In this document: piece by piece, positions 1-8,042 of the stretch
Layout of the letters: each line of letters begins with the position of its first letter
How positions within the stretch are numbered: the first letter of the stretch is position 1
Assembly (NCBI GenBank): GCA_025869435.1
Contig: JAOZVS010000140.1
Location: forward strand, 1-33,231
Reading direction: 5' to 3'
DNA: 33,231 nucleotides
Origin: Zavarzinia sp.
Lineage (GTDB): Bacteria; Pseudomonadota; Alphaproteobacteria; Zavarziniales; Zavarziniaceae
The notes under the pieces: model-generated
The model's database searches: none
The model's input: only the letters and a program-made list of their open reading frames with translations
Told to the model about the DNA's origin: nothing
Made by a program: the position numbers and the translations under genes

Positions 1-1100
1 ATGCCGGTTGCCCTGCCCGGACGCTCGACCTCGTCGAGCGCCAGCAGCAGGGAGGCCACCCGGTTGGCCGAAGCCGTCCACTCCGCCAGGCGGCCGTAAC
101 TGTCGGTGATCCAGTTGAAGGCGCCCTGCACCATGACGAAAGCCGCCGCCGCCTGGACAGCCTGGCCCAGGCTCATCGTATCCGCCAGATATTTCGGCAT
201 GCACAACAGAAGACCGACAACGGGCGTGAGCAGACCATTCGTGTGGGTGACCAGGGTCATCCGCATCAATTGCCAGCAATAGGCCCGCCACCAGCGGATG
301 ACTTCGTCCAGCGCCGCCCTGATGGACCGCCTCTCGCCCCCCGAGACATCGGCGATGAGAGGTGCCTCGCCGGTCTGGCGAAGATGGGCGCCGACCGAAC
401 GCAGATGGGCCTCGGCCCGCTTGCTCTCGGTGATCACCCGTGTCAGATGCCGGCCGATGATCATCATCGCCGCCGTCAGCACGACGGAGTAGATGACGAC
501 GGCGATCACGAGATAGCCCGGCAGCGTCATCCCGCCGGCCCCGAGCGGTAACGCGCCGCCGACTTCCCACAGGACGCCGATGAAGGTGATCGCGGTCAGA
601 CAGGATGAGAACAGCCCGAGCACCAGGTCGATCGGCAGATCCGTCGCCACCCTGGCGTCTTCCGCGATCCGGTATTCCGGCCCCTGGTGATCGCCGTTCA
701 TGAAGCGCAATCGCCGATGCCGGTCGTGTTCCAGCCAATAATCGTAGAGATGGTTGCTGAGCCAGGCGCGCCAGCGTCGCTGGGTCGTCATGCGGGCCCA
801 GACGGAGACGATGGCCAGCAGCAGGCTGCTGCCGCCGAGGGGCAGAAAAAGCAGCGCCTGGCGCCACAACTGTTCGCCATCCTTGCGCTCGATCGCATCG
901 AAGAAATAGCGGTTCCAGAAGTTCAGGCCATAAAGAGTGAGCAGCTGAAGCAGCATGACGGCGATCATCAGCGCGACCAGCAGCCACACGCGCCACGACG
1001 ACGGTCCCCGCCAGAAACCCGCCGCGCTGTGCCAGAAGCGCTTGAGCAGCTGCTTCTGTCCTGGCGGCGGCTGCCTTGATCGGGGGGTGTCCAGAGGCAA
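1..1100 (-). CDS. SbmA/BacA/YddA-type ABC transporter, membrane domain (partial, runs off left edge)
   Basis: Reading leftward from a TTG at 1100 gives 366 uninterrupted residues with no stop before the window edge. The protein has an N-terminal cytoplasmic stretch, then hydrophobic segments near residues 31-50, 76-95, 152-175, 188-210 and 290-305. Motifs typical of the ABC_membrane_2 family are visible: LNFWNRYFFDAIERKDG near residue 52, a TQRRWRAWLSNHLYDYWLE stretch near 100, and YRIAEDARVATDLP in place of the usual NPDQRI-x-D block. Family members are peptide or cobalamin-type inner-membrane transporters of about 560-600 residues, and many carry a C-terminal ATPase. That part would lie left of the window, so YddA-like (with ATPase) and SbmA-like (without) cannot be separated. 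The TTG start is the only in-frame candidate after an upstream TAG, and its ribosome site is weak. No functional link to the catabolic genes is evident. Confidence 0.8.
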   Translation of the reverse strand, partial: MPLDTPRSRQPPPGQKQLLKRFWHSAAGFWRGPSSWRVWLLVALMIAVMLLQLLTLYGLNFWNRYFFDAIERKDGEQLWRQALLFLPLGGSSLLLAIVSVWARMTTQRRWRAWLSNHLYDYWLEHDRHRRLRFMNGDHQGPEYRIAEDARVATDLPIDLVLGLFSSCLTAITFIGVLWEVGGALPLGAGGMTLPGYLVIAVVIYSVVLTAAMMIIGRHLTRVITESKRAEAHLRSVGAHLRQTGEAPLIADVSGGERRSIRAALDEVIRWWRAYCWQLMRMTLVTHTNGLLTPVVGLLLCMPKYLADTMSLGQAVQAAAAFVMVQGAFNWITDSYGRLAEWTASANRVASLLLALDEVERPGRATG

Positions 1101-1314
1101 CGCCCGCGCCTAGGCGCTAAAGCCCGAAGGGTCGCGATGGCACTGTGCCGGACAGCCCGTCCCGGGGCCATCGGTGGCGCTTCGCCCTTGTGTCATCTCG
1201 TCAATTCCCTCCGCCAAAGCCGCGAAAGGCACGGCACCGCCCCATCGCGCGAATTGCGACGGGACAATATCCTGGCCTCGCCATGGTGCGCGCGACAGCC
1301 TCGGAAATTACTCA

Positions 1315-1383
1315 CCCGGGCAATTCGCGCCCGCCCGACCGGATTGGTCGCGTCCCGGCGCCGTGAAGGCGGGCTTGCCCGGG
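1315..1383. terminator. Large nested inverted repeat just after the TetR gene
   Basis: A nine-base arm CCCGGGCAA at 1315-1323 pairs with TTGCCCGGG at 1375-1383. Inside it GCCCGCC (1329-1335) pairs with GGCGGGC (1368-1374), and CGACC/GGTCG (1336-1350) forms an apical stem. The structure begins two bases after the stop codon of the minus-strand TetR gene, so it is probably its transcript end. There is no T-run, so it may instead be a REP-like element. The rest of 1101-1384 holds nothing else I can recognise. Confidence 0.5.
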
Positions 1384-1384
1384 A

Positions 1385-2005
1385 TCAGCCGAAATGGACC
1401 AGTTCCGGCAAGGGGCGCGCCGCCAGTTCGTCGGCCTCGTCCTTCGCGATGCCCAGCGACCGGAGCACCATGGCCGCGACATCGGTGCCGGCATCCCGCC
1501 AGGTGCGCAGACCTTCCAGCACCAGAACGATCCCGGCCAGGGTCGAGCCGGAAATGACCGCGAGCGCGGCCGACACCCGCCCCTCGGCGAGGTCGTAGCG
1601 GCCGCTTTCGATGCCGCGCGCCAGATCCTGCGCCGGCGGCCCCGTCCAGATTTCCCGGACCGCCTTGTTGGTCATGGCGAACTGGACCAGGAAGCGGCCC
1701 CAATAGGGCTCTTCATGGGCGCGGCGGATATAGAGCCGAATGCCGATGGCAAGACGCAGCGCCGGATCCTCGATCCCGCGATAACTCTCCACCACCTGCT
1801 GGTCCATTTCCTCGGCCAGTTGCAGGGCGATGGTTTCGAACAGCAGCTCGGGCGACCGCACATTCTTGTAGATCGTGCCTCGGACGACACCGGCGGCGGC
1901 GGCCAACTCGCTGATCGTCACGTCGGCCGTGCCTTTCTCGGCGAACAGTTCCAGCGCGGCCTTCCGGATGCGCTTCTGCGCGGCACTCACCCTCACTGAA
2001 CACAC
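1385..2005 (-). CDS. TetR/AcrR-family transcriptional regulator
   Basis: The protein of about 206 residues has the classic TetR N-terminal helix-turn-helix: RIRKAALELFAEKG, then VTISELAAAAGVVRGTIYKN. The C-terminal ligand domain is divergent and gives no ligand hint. There is no in-frame ATG before the DNA-binding domain. GTG codons at 2032, 2005, 1996 and 1990 are all possible starts, and I chose 2005 to give a normal short N-terminal arm. The frame stays open upstream to 2308, but that part overlaps the divergent gene and looks non-coding. The gene is divergent from the hydrolase-dioxygenase-hydroxylase-hydratase operon at 2229. An inverted repeat lies between them, so it probably represses that operon and responds to a pathway aromatic or ring-cleavage product. 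The last two points are inference. Confidence 0.88.
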   Translation of the reverse strand: MCSVRVSAAQKRIRKAALELFAEKGTADVTISELAAAAGVVRGTIYKNVRSPELLFETIALQLAEEMDQQVVESYRGIEDPALRLAIGIRLYIRRAHEEPYWGRFLVQFAMTNKAVREIWTGPPAQDLARGIESGRYDLAEGRVSAALAVISGSTLAGIVLVLEGLRTWRDAGTDVAAMVLRSLGIAKDEADELAARPLPELVHFG

Positions 2006-2091
2006 CCGTTCTATCTGGACAGCGGCGTGCACAGCATGGGTGCGCCTGTCGCCCTCCGTCAAGGATGATGGACGGACATAAATGCTCTTGT

Positions 2092-2120
2092 TTGAACAGT
2101 GATGTTCATTTAAATAATTA
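2092..2120 (+). promoter_or_regulatory. Candidate TetR operator and overlapping sigma-70 promoter
   Basis: TGAACA (2093-2098) and TGTTCA (2103-2108) form a perfect six-base inverted repeat with a four-base spacer. This is the usual architecture of TetR-family operators. It sits in the TetR/hydrolase divergent region, in the only AT-rich patch there. A loose -35 (TTGAAC, 2092) and an AT-rich -10 region near 2111-2120 overlap the repeat, so binding would block plus-strand transcription. Promoter elements are poor matches; the palindrome is the firm observation. Confidence 0.55.
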
Positions 2121-2228
2121 TTCGTTCGATAGAAACGGGAACGCCCCGGGACTTCGCGACACGGCCGCGATGTCGACCGGGAAGCGGGCCGGCAGGCAGG
2201 CACAAGAGAAACCTGGAGGAAAAAGGCA

Positions 2229-3104
2229 GTGACAGCGCAACGGACGGAACCCACTTCGCAGCATGTGAGCTTCGGCAATCGCAAGATCTTCATCAGCGAG
2301 GCCGGCACGGGTTATCCGGTCGTGCTGCTGCATGGCGGCGGCCCCGGCGCCTCGGGGCTTTCGAACTATTCCCGCAACATCGACGCGCTCGCCCGGCATT
2401 TCCGGGTGATCGTGCCGGACATGCAGGGTTACGGCCGGTCGACCAAGGGGGTGAACCGGCAGGATCCCTTCGGCGATCTCGCCGATGTCATGCTGGGCCT
2501 GCTCGACGCTCTGGACATCCCGCGCGCGCATTTCGTCGGCAATTCGCTGGGCGGCGCCTGCGCGCTTCGTCTCGCGCTCGACCGGCCGGACCGGGTCTCG
2601 GCCCTGGTGCTGATGGGGCCGGGCGGCATCAACACGACCCGTGCCCTGCCAACGGCGGGCCTTGGCAAACTGCTCGACTATTACGGCGGCACGGGCCCGA
2701 GCCTCGAGAAGCTGCGCAGCTTCATTCGCGAATATCTGGTCCATGACGGCGCGGCGGTGCCCGAGGACATGATCCGCCAGCGTTACGAGGTGAGCATCGA
2801 TCCCGACGTGGTCGCGGCCCCGCCCCTGCGCCGCCCCCCCAGCCTCGCCGCCGCCCTCCGCATGGATTTCACCCGCGATCGGCGCCTCGCCAAATGTACC
2901 ATTCCGACGCTCGTGCTGTGGGGCACCGCGGACAAGGTCAACCGGCCGAGCGGCGGCAAGGCCCTGCAATCGCGCATGCCCAATTGCGATCTCTATCTCT
3001 TCGCCAACACGGGCCATTGGGTGCAATGGGAGCGGGCGGAAGAATTCAACGCGGCGACCACCGCCTTCCTGCGCCAGCAAAGCCCGGAGGGGGCACGGCG
3101 ATGA
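2229..3104 (+). CDS. Meta-cleavage product C-C hydrolase (alpha/beta hydrolase)
   Basis: This 291-residue hydrolase resembles the MhpC/BphD/DmpD group, which hydrolyse 2-hydroxy-6-oxo-hexadienoate ring-fission products to 2-hydroxypenta-2,4-dienoate plus an acid. The oxyanion motif HGGGPGASG lies at residues 35-43. The nucleophile elbow GNSLGG places the catalytic serine at 106, with Asp235 (WGTADKV) and His263 (NTGHWVQWE) completing the triad. The GTG start at 2229 is supported by GGAGG at 2215-2219. It is the first gene of a plus-strand operon; the next gene starts inside its stop region. Together with the extradiol dioxygenase, flavin hydroxylase and hydratase it makes up a partial Mhp-like pathway. 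The hydrolase position implies ring-fission products that are ketones, that is, 3-substituted catechols. The exact substrate is unknown. Confidence 0.9.
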   Translation: MTAQRTEPTSQHVSFGNRKIFISEAGTGYPVVLLHGGGPGASGLSNYSRNIDALARHFRVIVPDMQGYGRSTKGVNRQDPFGDLADVMLGLLDALDIPRAHFVGNSLGGACALRLALDRPDRVSALVLMGPGGINTTRALPTAGLGKLLDYYGGTGPSLEKLRSFIREYLVHDGAAVPEDMIRQRYEVSIDPDVVAAPPLRRPPSLAAALRMDFTRDRRLAKCTIPTLVLWGTADKVNRPSGGKALQSRMPNCDLYLFANTGHWVQWERAEEFNAATTAFLRQQSPEGARR

Positions 3105-4090
3105 GCGACGAAACCGATCTCTTCGGCGCGGCGCGCATGGGTTACGTCGTCGTCGAATCCGACCGGCTCCACGACTGGCGGCGCTTCCTGAAGCAGGGCC
3201 TCGGCCTGCACGAGGTTCCGGCGGACGAAGACGCCCTCGCCTTTCGCATGGATGATCACGAGCGCCGCTTCATGATCCGCAAGGGAGCGGCCGAGGATGT
3301 CGTCGCCACGGGCTGGCACTTGCGCGACCAGGCAGCGCTCGACATCGTGCTCCGCCGCCTCGCGGAGCGGGGCATCGCGGTCGAGCCCGGCAGCACCGAG
3401 GAGGCGGCGTTTCGCGGGGTAGCCGGCTTTGTCCGCCTGATGGGACCGAAAGCCATGGCCATCGAACTCTTCATCGAGGCCAGGACGACCGCCACGCCCC
3501 TGAACATGCTGACCAGCGGCTTCGTCACCGGCGACAGCGGCATGGGACATCTCGCGATCACGTCGAGACGGCCGGAAAAAATGCTGCGCTTCTGGCAGGA
3601 AATCTTCGACGCCCGCCTCAGCGACCGTATCCACCAGCCCCTGTCGGGCGCCATGCTGGATATCGATTTTCTTCGCCTCAACGCGCGGCATCACACGATC
3701 GCGATCGCCGCGACCCGGGGCCTTCGTCTCGACCCCATCCGCACCAGGGTCCAGCATGTGAACATGCTGGTCTCGACGCTCGACGACCTCACCGACGCCT
3801 TCGAGCGCCTTTGCGATCTCGGTTATGAGATGGCTCATGAGATCGGCCAGCATCCGAATGACCGCGAAGTTTCCTTCTATGTCGTCTCCCCGTCCGGCTT
3901 CGAGCTGGAACTCGGGTGGAACGCGCTGACGGTCGATGAGGCGGCCTGGCGACCGACATCCTACAACGCGATCAGCGTCTGGGGCCACCGGCCGCGCAGG
4001 AACTCCCGGCTCGATCGACTGGCCATCAATGCCGGCAACTTCCGACGGGGTCTGCGCTCGCTCCTCCATCCCGAATACAGCCCTCTGTGA
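3101..4090 (+). CDS. Type I (VOC-fold) extradiol ring-cleavage dioxygenase, BphC/HsaC-like
   Basis: The 329-residue protein has two glyoxalase/VOC domains, as in 2,3-dihydroxybiphenyl 1,2-dioxygenase and related enzymes. Iron ligands are visible as His150 (GMGHLAI), His219 (VQHVNML) and Glu270 (FELELGW). Further active-site residues typical of the family are His197/198 (NARHHTIAI), His251 (GQHPND) and Tyr260 (SFYVVSP). The ATG at 3101 overlaps the hydrolase end by four bases (ATGA). The same frame is open further upstream, but that part is a shadow of the hydrolase. It would cleave the catechol made by the flavin hydroxylase next door, and the hydrolase would take the product. True MhpB enzymes belong to an unrelated LigB-type fold, so this operon is a hybrid of MhpA and BphC types. 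Confidence 0.9.
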   Translation: MSDETDLFGAARMGYVVVESDRLHDWRRFLKQGLGLHEVPADEDALAFRMDDHERRFMIRKGAAEDVVATGWHLRDQAALDIVLRRLAERGIAVEPGSTEEAAFRGVAGFVRLMGPKAMAIELFIEARTTATPLNMLTSGFVTGDSGMGHLAITSRRPEKMLRFWQEIFDARLSDRIHQPLSGAMLDIDFLRLNARHHTIAIAATRGLRLDPIRTRVQHVNMLVSTLDDLTDAFERLCDLGYEMAHEIGQHPNDREVSFYVVSPSGFELELGWNALTVDEAAWRPTSYNAISVWGHRPRRNSRLDRLAINAGNFRRGLRSLLHPEYSPL

Positions 4091-4101
4091 CAGGTCCCGC
4101 C

Positions 4102-5832
4102 ATGAGCCAGCGCCACGCGCCGCCCTTCGCGGCGGATGTCATCATCACCGGGCTGGGGCCGACCGGCCTCGTCCTTGCCCATGTGCTCGGCAAACGCGGA
4201 CACAAGGTCGTCGTGATCGAACGGGAACCCGTCTTCTACGGCAACGCCCGCGCCGTCTATACCGACGACGAATGCCTGCGCATCTTCCAGTCGATCGACC
4301 TCGCGGACGAGGTCTCGGCCCGTATGATGCCCGAAACCCCGGTGCAATTCGTGCGCAAGGACGGCCGCGTGCTGGGCCAATACCGGCCCTTGAAGCGGAT
4401 CTTCGGCTGGCCGGTGGTGAATTTCTTCTATCAGCCCTATCTCGAGACTCAGCTGTCCGACCTGCTCGCCCGCTACCCGAATGTCGAGGTCTGGCGCGGG
4501 CGCGAACTCGTCGACTTCACCCAGGACGCGGACGGCGTGACCGCGTCCCATCGGGCGACCCAGGATGTCCGCTTCGGCGACGCGACGGACGCCCGGGTCA
4601 GTCGCGATATCGCGGAGGATGTCCAGACGCTTCGGGCCCGCTACCTCGTCGGCGCCGATGGCGGGCGCAGCGTCGTGCGCAGCCGGCTCGGCATCGAGAT
4701 GACGGGCCGCAATTTCCCCGAACCCTGGCTGGTCGTCGATCTCGTCCGAAAGCCCGGGCATGACGGCCTGCGCCACCTCCCCTACTTCAATTTCGTGGTC
4801 AATCCGCGAATGCCGGTGGTCAGCTGCGTGCAACCGGATGGTTTCCACCGCTTCGAATTCATGCTGATGCCCGGCATGACCAGGGAGTGGATGGAAAAGC
4901 CGGAAACCGTTCGGCAACTCCTGTCCGATTATGTCGATCCCGACCATTTCGAGATCAAGCGGAAGCTGGTCTATACGTTCAATGCCCTGATCGCCCGGGA
5001 CTGGCGCCGGGGCCGCGTCCTGCTGGCCGGCGACGCCGCCCATATGACACCCCAGTTCATGGGCCAGGGCGCGAGTTCGGGCATCCGCGATGCCAGCAAC
5101 CTCGGCTGGAAGCTGAGCGGCGTGCTCGACGGTGTGTACGACGACGCCATTCTCGACAGCTATGGCCGCGAACGCCATGGCCATGCCAAGGCGATGATCG
5201 ACATCTCGGTCCTGATGAAGGACCTCGTTTCCATGACCAACCCGATCGGCACCCTGCTGCGCGATGCCCTGCTGCGCATCACACAGTTGGTCCCGCCGAT
5301 GCGGCGCTGGTTCGAGGAGGGCGGCTTCAAGCCGATGCCCGTCTATGACCGGGGACACTATCTCGGCCTGCCGCGTCGGCGCCGCGACGGACCCGAGGGC
5401 GCCCTGGCCCCCCAGCCCGAAGTCCGCCTGATCGACGGTCGCCGTGTACGGCTCGACAGCATGTTGGGTGACGGCTTCGCCCTGATCGGCCTGAACTGCG
5501 ACCCGCGCGACGGCCTCGCGGCCGGGCAGCTTGAAGGCCTCGCCCGCCTCGGCACGCGCTTCGTCACCCTCTACGGCTACGCCGGTCGGCCCCAGGGCTT
5601 GAAGGACGTGGCGCGGTCGGGCGCGCCCGACCTGCCGGAAGTCGAGGATATCGGCGACCTGATGGTGGGCTGGTTCCGCAAGGCCGGTTTCCGCGACAAG
5701 GGCGTGGCGATCCTGCGCCCCGATCGCTTCGCCTTCGGCCTTACCGCCGCCGGCCGGGCCGGCCCCGCGGTCGACGAATTGTTCCGGCAACTGGCGATGC
5801 GGCCGGCCGAGGCCGGGTCCATCGCCGCCTGA
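4102..5832 (+). CDS. MhpA-type FAD-dependent aromatic hydroxylase
   Basis: The 576-residue flavoprotein belongs to the PF01494 hydroxylases and most resembles 3-(3-hydroxyphenyl)propionate hydroxylase. Features in order are the dinucleotide fold GLGPTG, the DG motif YLVGADGGRS, the segment HRFEFMLMPGMT, the GD motif GRVLLAGDAAHMTPQFMGQG and a C-terminal thioredoxin-like domain ending near ILRPDRFAF. Such enzymes use NAD(P)H and O2 to hydroxylate a phenol ortho to the existing OH. The ATG at 4102 is preferred; a GTG at 4087 overlaps the previous stop but lacks a ribosome site. Placed after an extradiol dioxygenase, it should supply a substituted catechol. The substrate may be a phenol with a side chain, such as a hydroxyphenylalkanoate or alkylphenol; that is inference. 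Confidence 0.88.
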   Translation: MSQRHAPPFAADVIITGLGPTGLVLAHVLGKRGHKVVVIEREPVFYGNARAVYTDDECLRIFQSIDLADEVSARMMPETPVQFVRKDGRVLGQYRPLKRIFGWPVVNFFYQPYLETQLSDLLARYPNVEVWRGRELVDFTQDADGVTASHRATQDVRFGDATDARVSRDIAEDVQTLRARYLVGADGGRSVVRSRLGIEMTGRNFPEPWLVVDLVRKPGHDGLRHLPYFNFVVNPRMPVVSCVQPDGFHRFEFMLMPGMTREWMEKPETVRQLLSDYVDPDHFEIKRKLVYTFNALIARDWRRGRVLLAGDAAHMTPQFMGQGASSGIRDASNLGWKLSGVLDGVYDDAILDSYGRERHGHAKAMIDISVLMKDLVSMTNPIGTLLRDALLRITQLVPPMRRWFEEGGFKPMPVYDRGHYLGLPRRRRDGPEGALAPQPEVRLIDGRRVRLDSMLGDGFALIGLNCDPRDGLAAGQLEGLARLGTRFVTLYGYAGRPQGLKDVARSGAPDLPEVEDIGDLMVGWFRKAGFRDKGVAILRPDRFAFGLTAAGRAGPAVDELFRQLAMRPAEAGSIAA

Positions 5833-5850
5833 AAGCAGGAGACGAACGAA

Positions 5851-6651
5851 ATGACCGAGATAGCGGGCGCCGATCCCGAAGCCGTGGCGCGGCGGCTGCG
5901 CGAAGCCTATGCCGCCGGCCCCATTCCGCCCTTGCGTGACGGGTTGGATGCGACCGACGCCGAAGCCGCCTATCGCATCCAGTCGATCAATACCCGATAC
6001 TGGCGGGATCGGGGACGGCGCGTCATCGGGCGCAAGATCGGTCTCACGGCGAAGGCGGTTCAGGCCCAACTCGGCGTCGACCAGCCCGATTTCGGCATCC
6101 TCTTCGCGGACATGGCGATCGAGGATGGCGGCATCCTGATGCCGACAGCGGTGATCCAGCCCAAGGCGGAAGCCGAAGTCGCCCTGGTGCTGGAGCGCGA
6201 CATCGACAATCCGGCCGCCACGGTGACTGACGTGATCCGGGCCACCGCCTGCGCCCTGCCCGCGATCGAAATCGTCGACAGCCGCATCGCCGACTGGAAG
6301 ATCACCTTCGCCGACACGGTCGCGGACAATGGCTCATCCGCCTTCTTCGTGCTCGGACGGACCCCCAGGACACTGGCCGGCCTCGACCTGCGGACCTGCG
6401 GCATGGTGCTGGAAGTCGATGGCCGGATCGCGTCCCTCGGCGCTGGCGCCGCCTGCCTCGGCCATCCGCTGACCGCCGCCGCCTGGCTGGCCCGCGCGCT
6501 TTCGGCGACGGAGGATCACCTGAAGGCCGGTGACATCATCCTGACCGGCGCCCTTGGCCCGATGGTGCCCATCAAGCCTGGCGATCGCATCGCCACGAGC
6601 ATCGGCGGCCTCGGCCACTGCGCCTTCGATTTCGCCCCGACGGGAGGATGA
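5851..6651 (+). CDS. 2-hydroxypenta-2,4-dienoate hydratase, MhpD-like
   Basis: This 266-residue protein of the fumarylacetoacetase-related hydratase/decarboxylase family should add water to 2-hydroxypenta-2,4-dienoate to give 4-hydroxy-2-oxovalerate. The conserved RKIG (Lys62) and QPKAEAEV (metal-binding Glu107 and Glu109) are present. GGLGHCAF lies near the C-terminus. It lines up without gaps through this core with the second hydratase at 10889-11686, so the two are paralogues serving two operons. AGGAG lies about eight bases before the ATG. It is the last gene of the plus operon. No aldolase or aldehyde dehydrogenase follows, and its stop lies only eight bases from the end of the convergent phenol operon. 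Confidence 0.9.
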   Translation: MTEIAGADPEAVARRLREAYAAGPIPPLRDGLDATDAEAAYRIQSINTRYWRDRGRRVIGRKIGLTAKAVQAQLGVDQPDFGILFADMAIEDGGILMPTAVIQPKAEAEVALVLERDIDNPAATVTDVIRATACALPAIEIVDSRIADWKITFADTVADNGSSAFFVLGRTPRTLAGLDLRTCGMVLEVDGRIASLGAGAACLGHPLTAAAWLARALSATEDHLKAGDIILTGALGPMVPIKPGDRIATSIGGLGHCAFDFAPTGG

Positions 6652-6659
6652 CGGCCCGG

Positions 6660-8042
6660 CTAGTCGCGCAGCCGTTCGATATCGAGGAAGCGAGCCATGT
6701 CGAGGCCGAGGATCGACCAGTCGGCCGTCATGGTGATGCGGTTGTAACGCTTGCCGATCACATTCCACAGCACGTAGTTGCGGGCCATCCACAACCCGCT
6801 CTTCGGATCGAAATCCAGGGCGTCGTCCAGCACCCGCCACAGGTTGCCGCGCTGGTCGTACATTTCCTGATACTGGGCGTAGTGGAATTCCTTGTCGATA
6901 TAGAGCCGGCGCCGGCCATAGACGTAATTGCCGGTCTTGTCGGTGACGTCGAGGATCCACACCGGCCGCAACTCGAGATCGATCGTGTCGAGTTCGCATT
7001 CGTTCGACGCATATTGCGCCGGATCATAGGCATGGCCCACCTCGGGCTGCGACAGGACGAAGCCCTCGCCCACGATGTTGAAATCGAACTTGCGCGGATC
7101 GGGTTTCAGCCAGGACTGGCGCCACTCGTCCCAGGTCGCCTCGATGCCCGGAGTCATCGGGTCCTGGGTGTCCGAGCCGCCGAGGATGCGCGTCCGCTTC
7201 ATGGTCGGGACATAGCCCCGGAAATCGTCCGGTTTGTCGGCCGAGGCAAAACGGCGCCGCGTCGCGGCGAGACCCTTGATGTCGCGAGGCGAGAGGAAGA
7301 CGATCGAGCCCGCCTCGACCGTGTCGTCCTCGCCCCGGACCCCGCCGAGCGGCGCGGCATCGACCCGGCCATGCATCTTCTGCCACCAGAGATGCATCAC
7401 GTAACGCCGCTCCACCCTGTTGTCCGGCAGGCAGGAGGCGAGTTCCATCGGCTTCAGCGCGGCATTGTCGTTGCCGACACCGCGCGAGAGGAAGGCCCAA
7501 TAGAGTTCGAGGCCATTGTTCGGCTTGATGAAAGGCAGGCCCGCCTCGGTCAGCATGGCGAAATTGCCCTGAGCATCGAGCAACTCGCCCTTGGGGCTGA
7601 TGGTGAAGCTGGCGTTCTTCCTCGTCGCCTCCAGCCGGGCCCGCGACATCGTGTAGGGCGTCGTCGGCACGATACGGATGCGGTGCCAGCGGAACCAGTC
7701 GCCCGACACCAGCCGGTCATGGCTGGGACCGGGCAGGTAATCCTTCAGCCAGGGGTATTTGCCCGCGGACTCGGCCGTGATCTCGAGTCCCGGCTTCAAT
7801 TCGGGCGGCAATTTGGCGGCGGCGACCAGGCTGCGCGCCGAATAGCCGCGGTAAGCCTCCCAATCCTTCGCCAGCTGGACCGCCGCCGGATCGGCAAGCA
7901 TGTCGGCGAATTGCTTGTGCCCGGTGAAGCCGGTCTTGGCGGCCAGGGCCTGCCATTCGTCGACCCAGTCGGCGGCCGCCGCCGGCAGGGCGAGGGCCGT
8001 CAGGACCCCGGCCAGGGTGAGCAGTCGGCGAAACCTGATCAT
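6660..8042 (-). CDS. DUF1329 periplasmic protein, paralogue 1 (last gene of phenol operon)
   Basis: The 460-residue protein starts with a Sec signal peptide (MIRFRRLLTLAGVLTALALP, cleavage likely after AAA near residue 23) and then matches the DUF1329 family throughout. Recognisable blocks shared with the paralogue at 19467-20876 include LPPELKPG, ELWWQKMHGR-like (HLWWQKMHGR), FLSPRDIKGL, VPTMKRTRIL, LELRPVWILDV and DKEFHYAQYQEMYD. From memory, DUF1329 has a LolA/LolB-like fold, which would suit a carrier of hydrophobic ligands, but no function is proven. Its ATG overlaps the DmpD stop (ATGA), so it is translated as part of the phenol operon. That placement argues for a role in handling the aromatic substrate at the envelope. 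Confidence 0.85.
   Translation of the reverse strand: MIRFRRLLTLAGVLTALALPAAAADWVDEWQALAAKTGFTGHKQFADMLADPAAVQLAKDWEAYRGYSARSLVAAAKLPPELKPGLEITAESAGKYPWLKDYLPGPSHDRLVSGDWFRWHRIRIVPTTPYTMSRARLEATRKNASFTISPKGELLDAQGNFAMLTEAGLPFIKPNNGLELYWAFLSRGVGNDNAALKPMELASCLPDNRVERRYVMHLWWQKMHGRVDAAPLGGVRGEDDTVEAGSIVFLSPRDIKGLAATRRRFASADKPDDFRGYVPTMKRTRILGGSDTQDPMTPGIEATWDEWRQSWLKPDPRKFDFNIVGEGFVLSQPEVGHAYDPAQYASNECELDTIDLELRPVWILDVTDKTGNYVYGRRRLYIDKEFHYAQYQEMYDQRGNLWRVLDDALDFDPKSGLWMARNYVLWNVIGKRYNRITMTADWSILGLDMARFLDIERLRD

Noticed and set aside
687-1079. A plus-strand frame of 130 codons
   Set aside because: It is antisense to the ABC transporter, whose membrane segments and family motifs are clear.
2894-3100. 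Longer N-terminus for the BphC-like dioxygenase
   Set aside because: It would overlap the hydrolase by 200 bases; the ATG at 3101 with ATGA overlap and normal family length is better.
3961-6069. A 702-codon open frame on the minus strand
   Set aside because: It lies antisense to the flavin hydroxylase and its neighbours, and shows low-complexity His/Asp/Gly composition with no motif.
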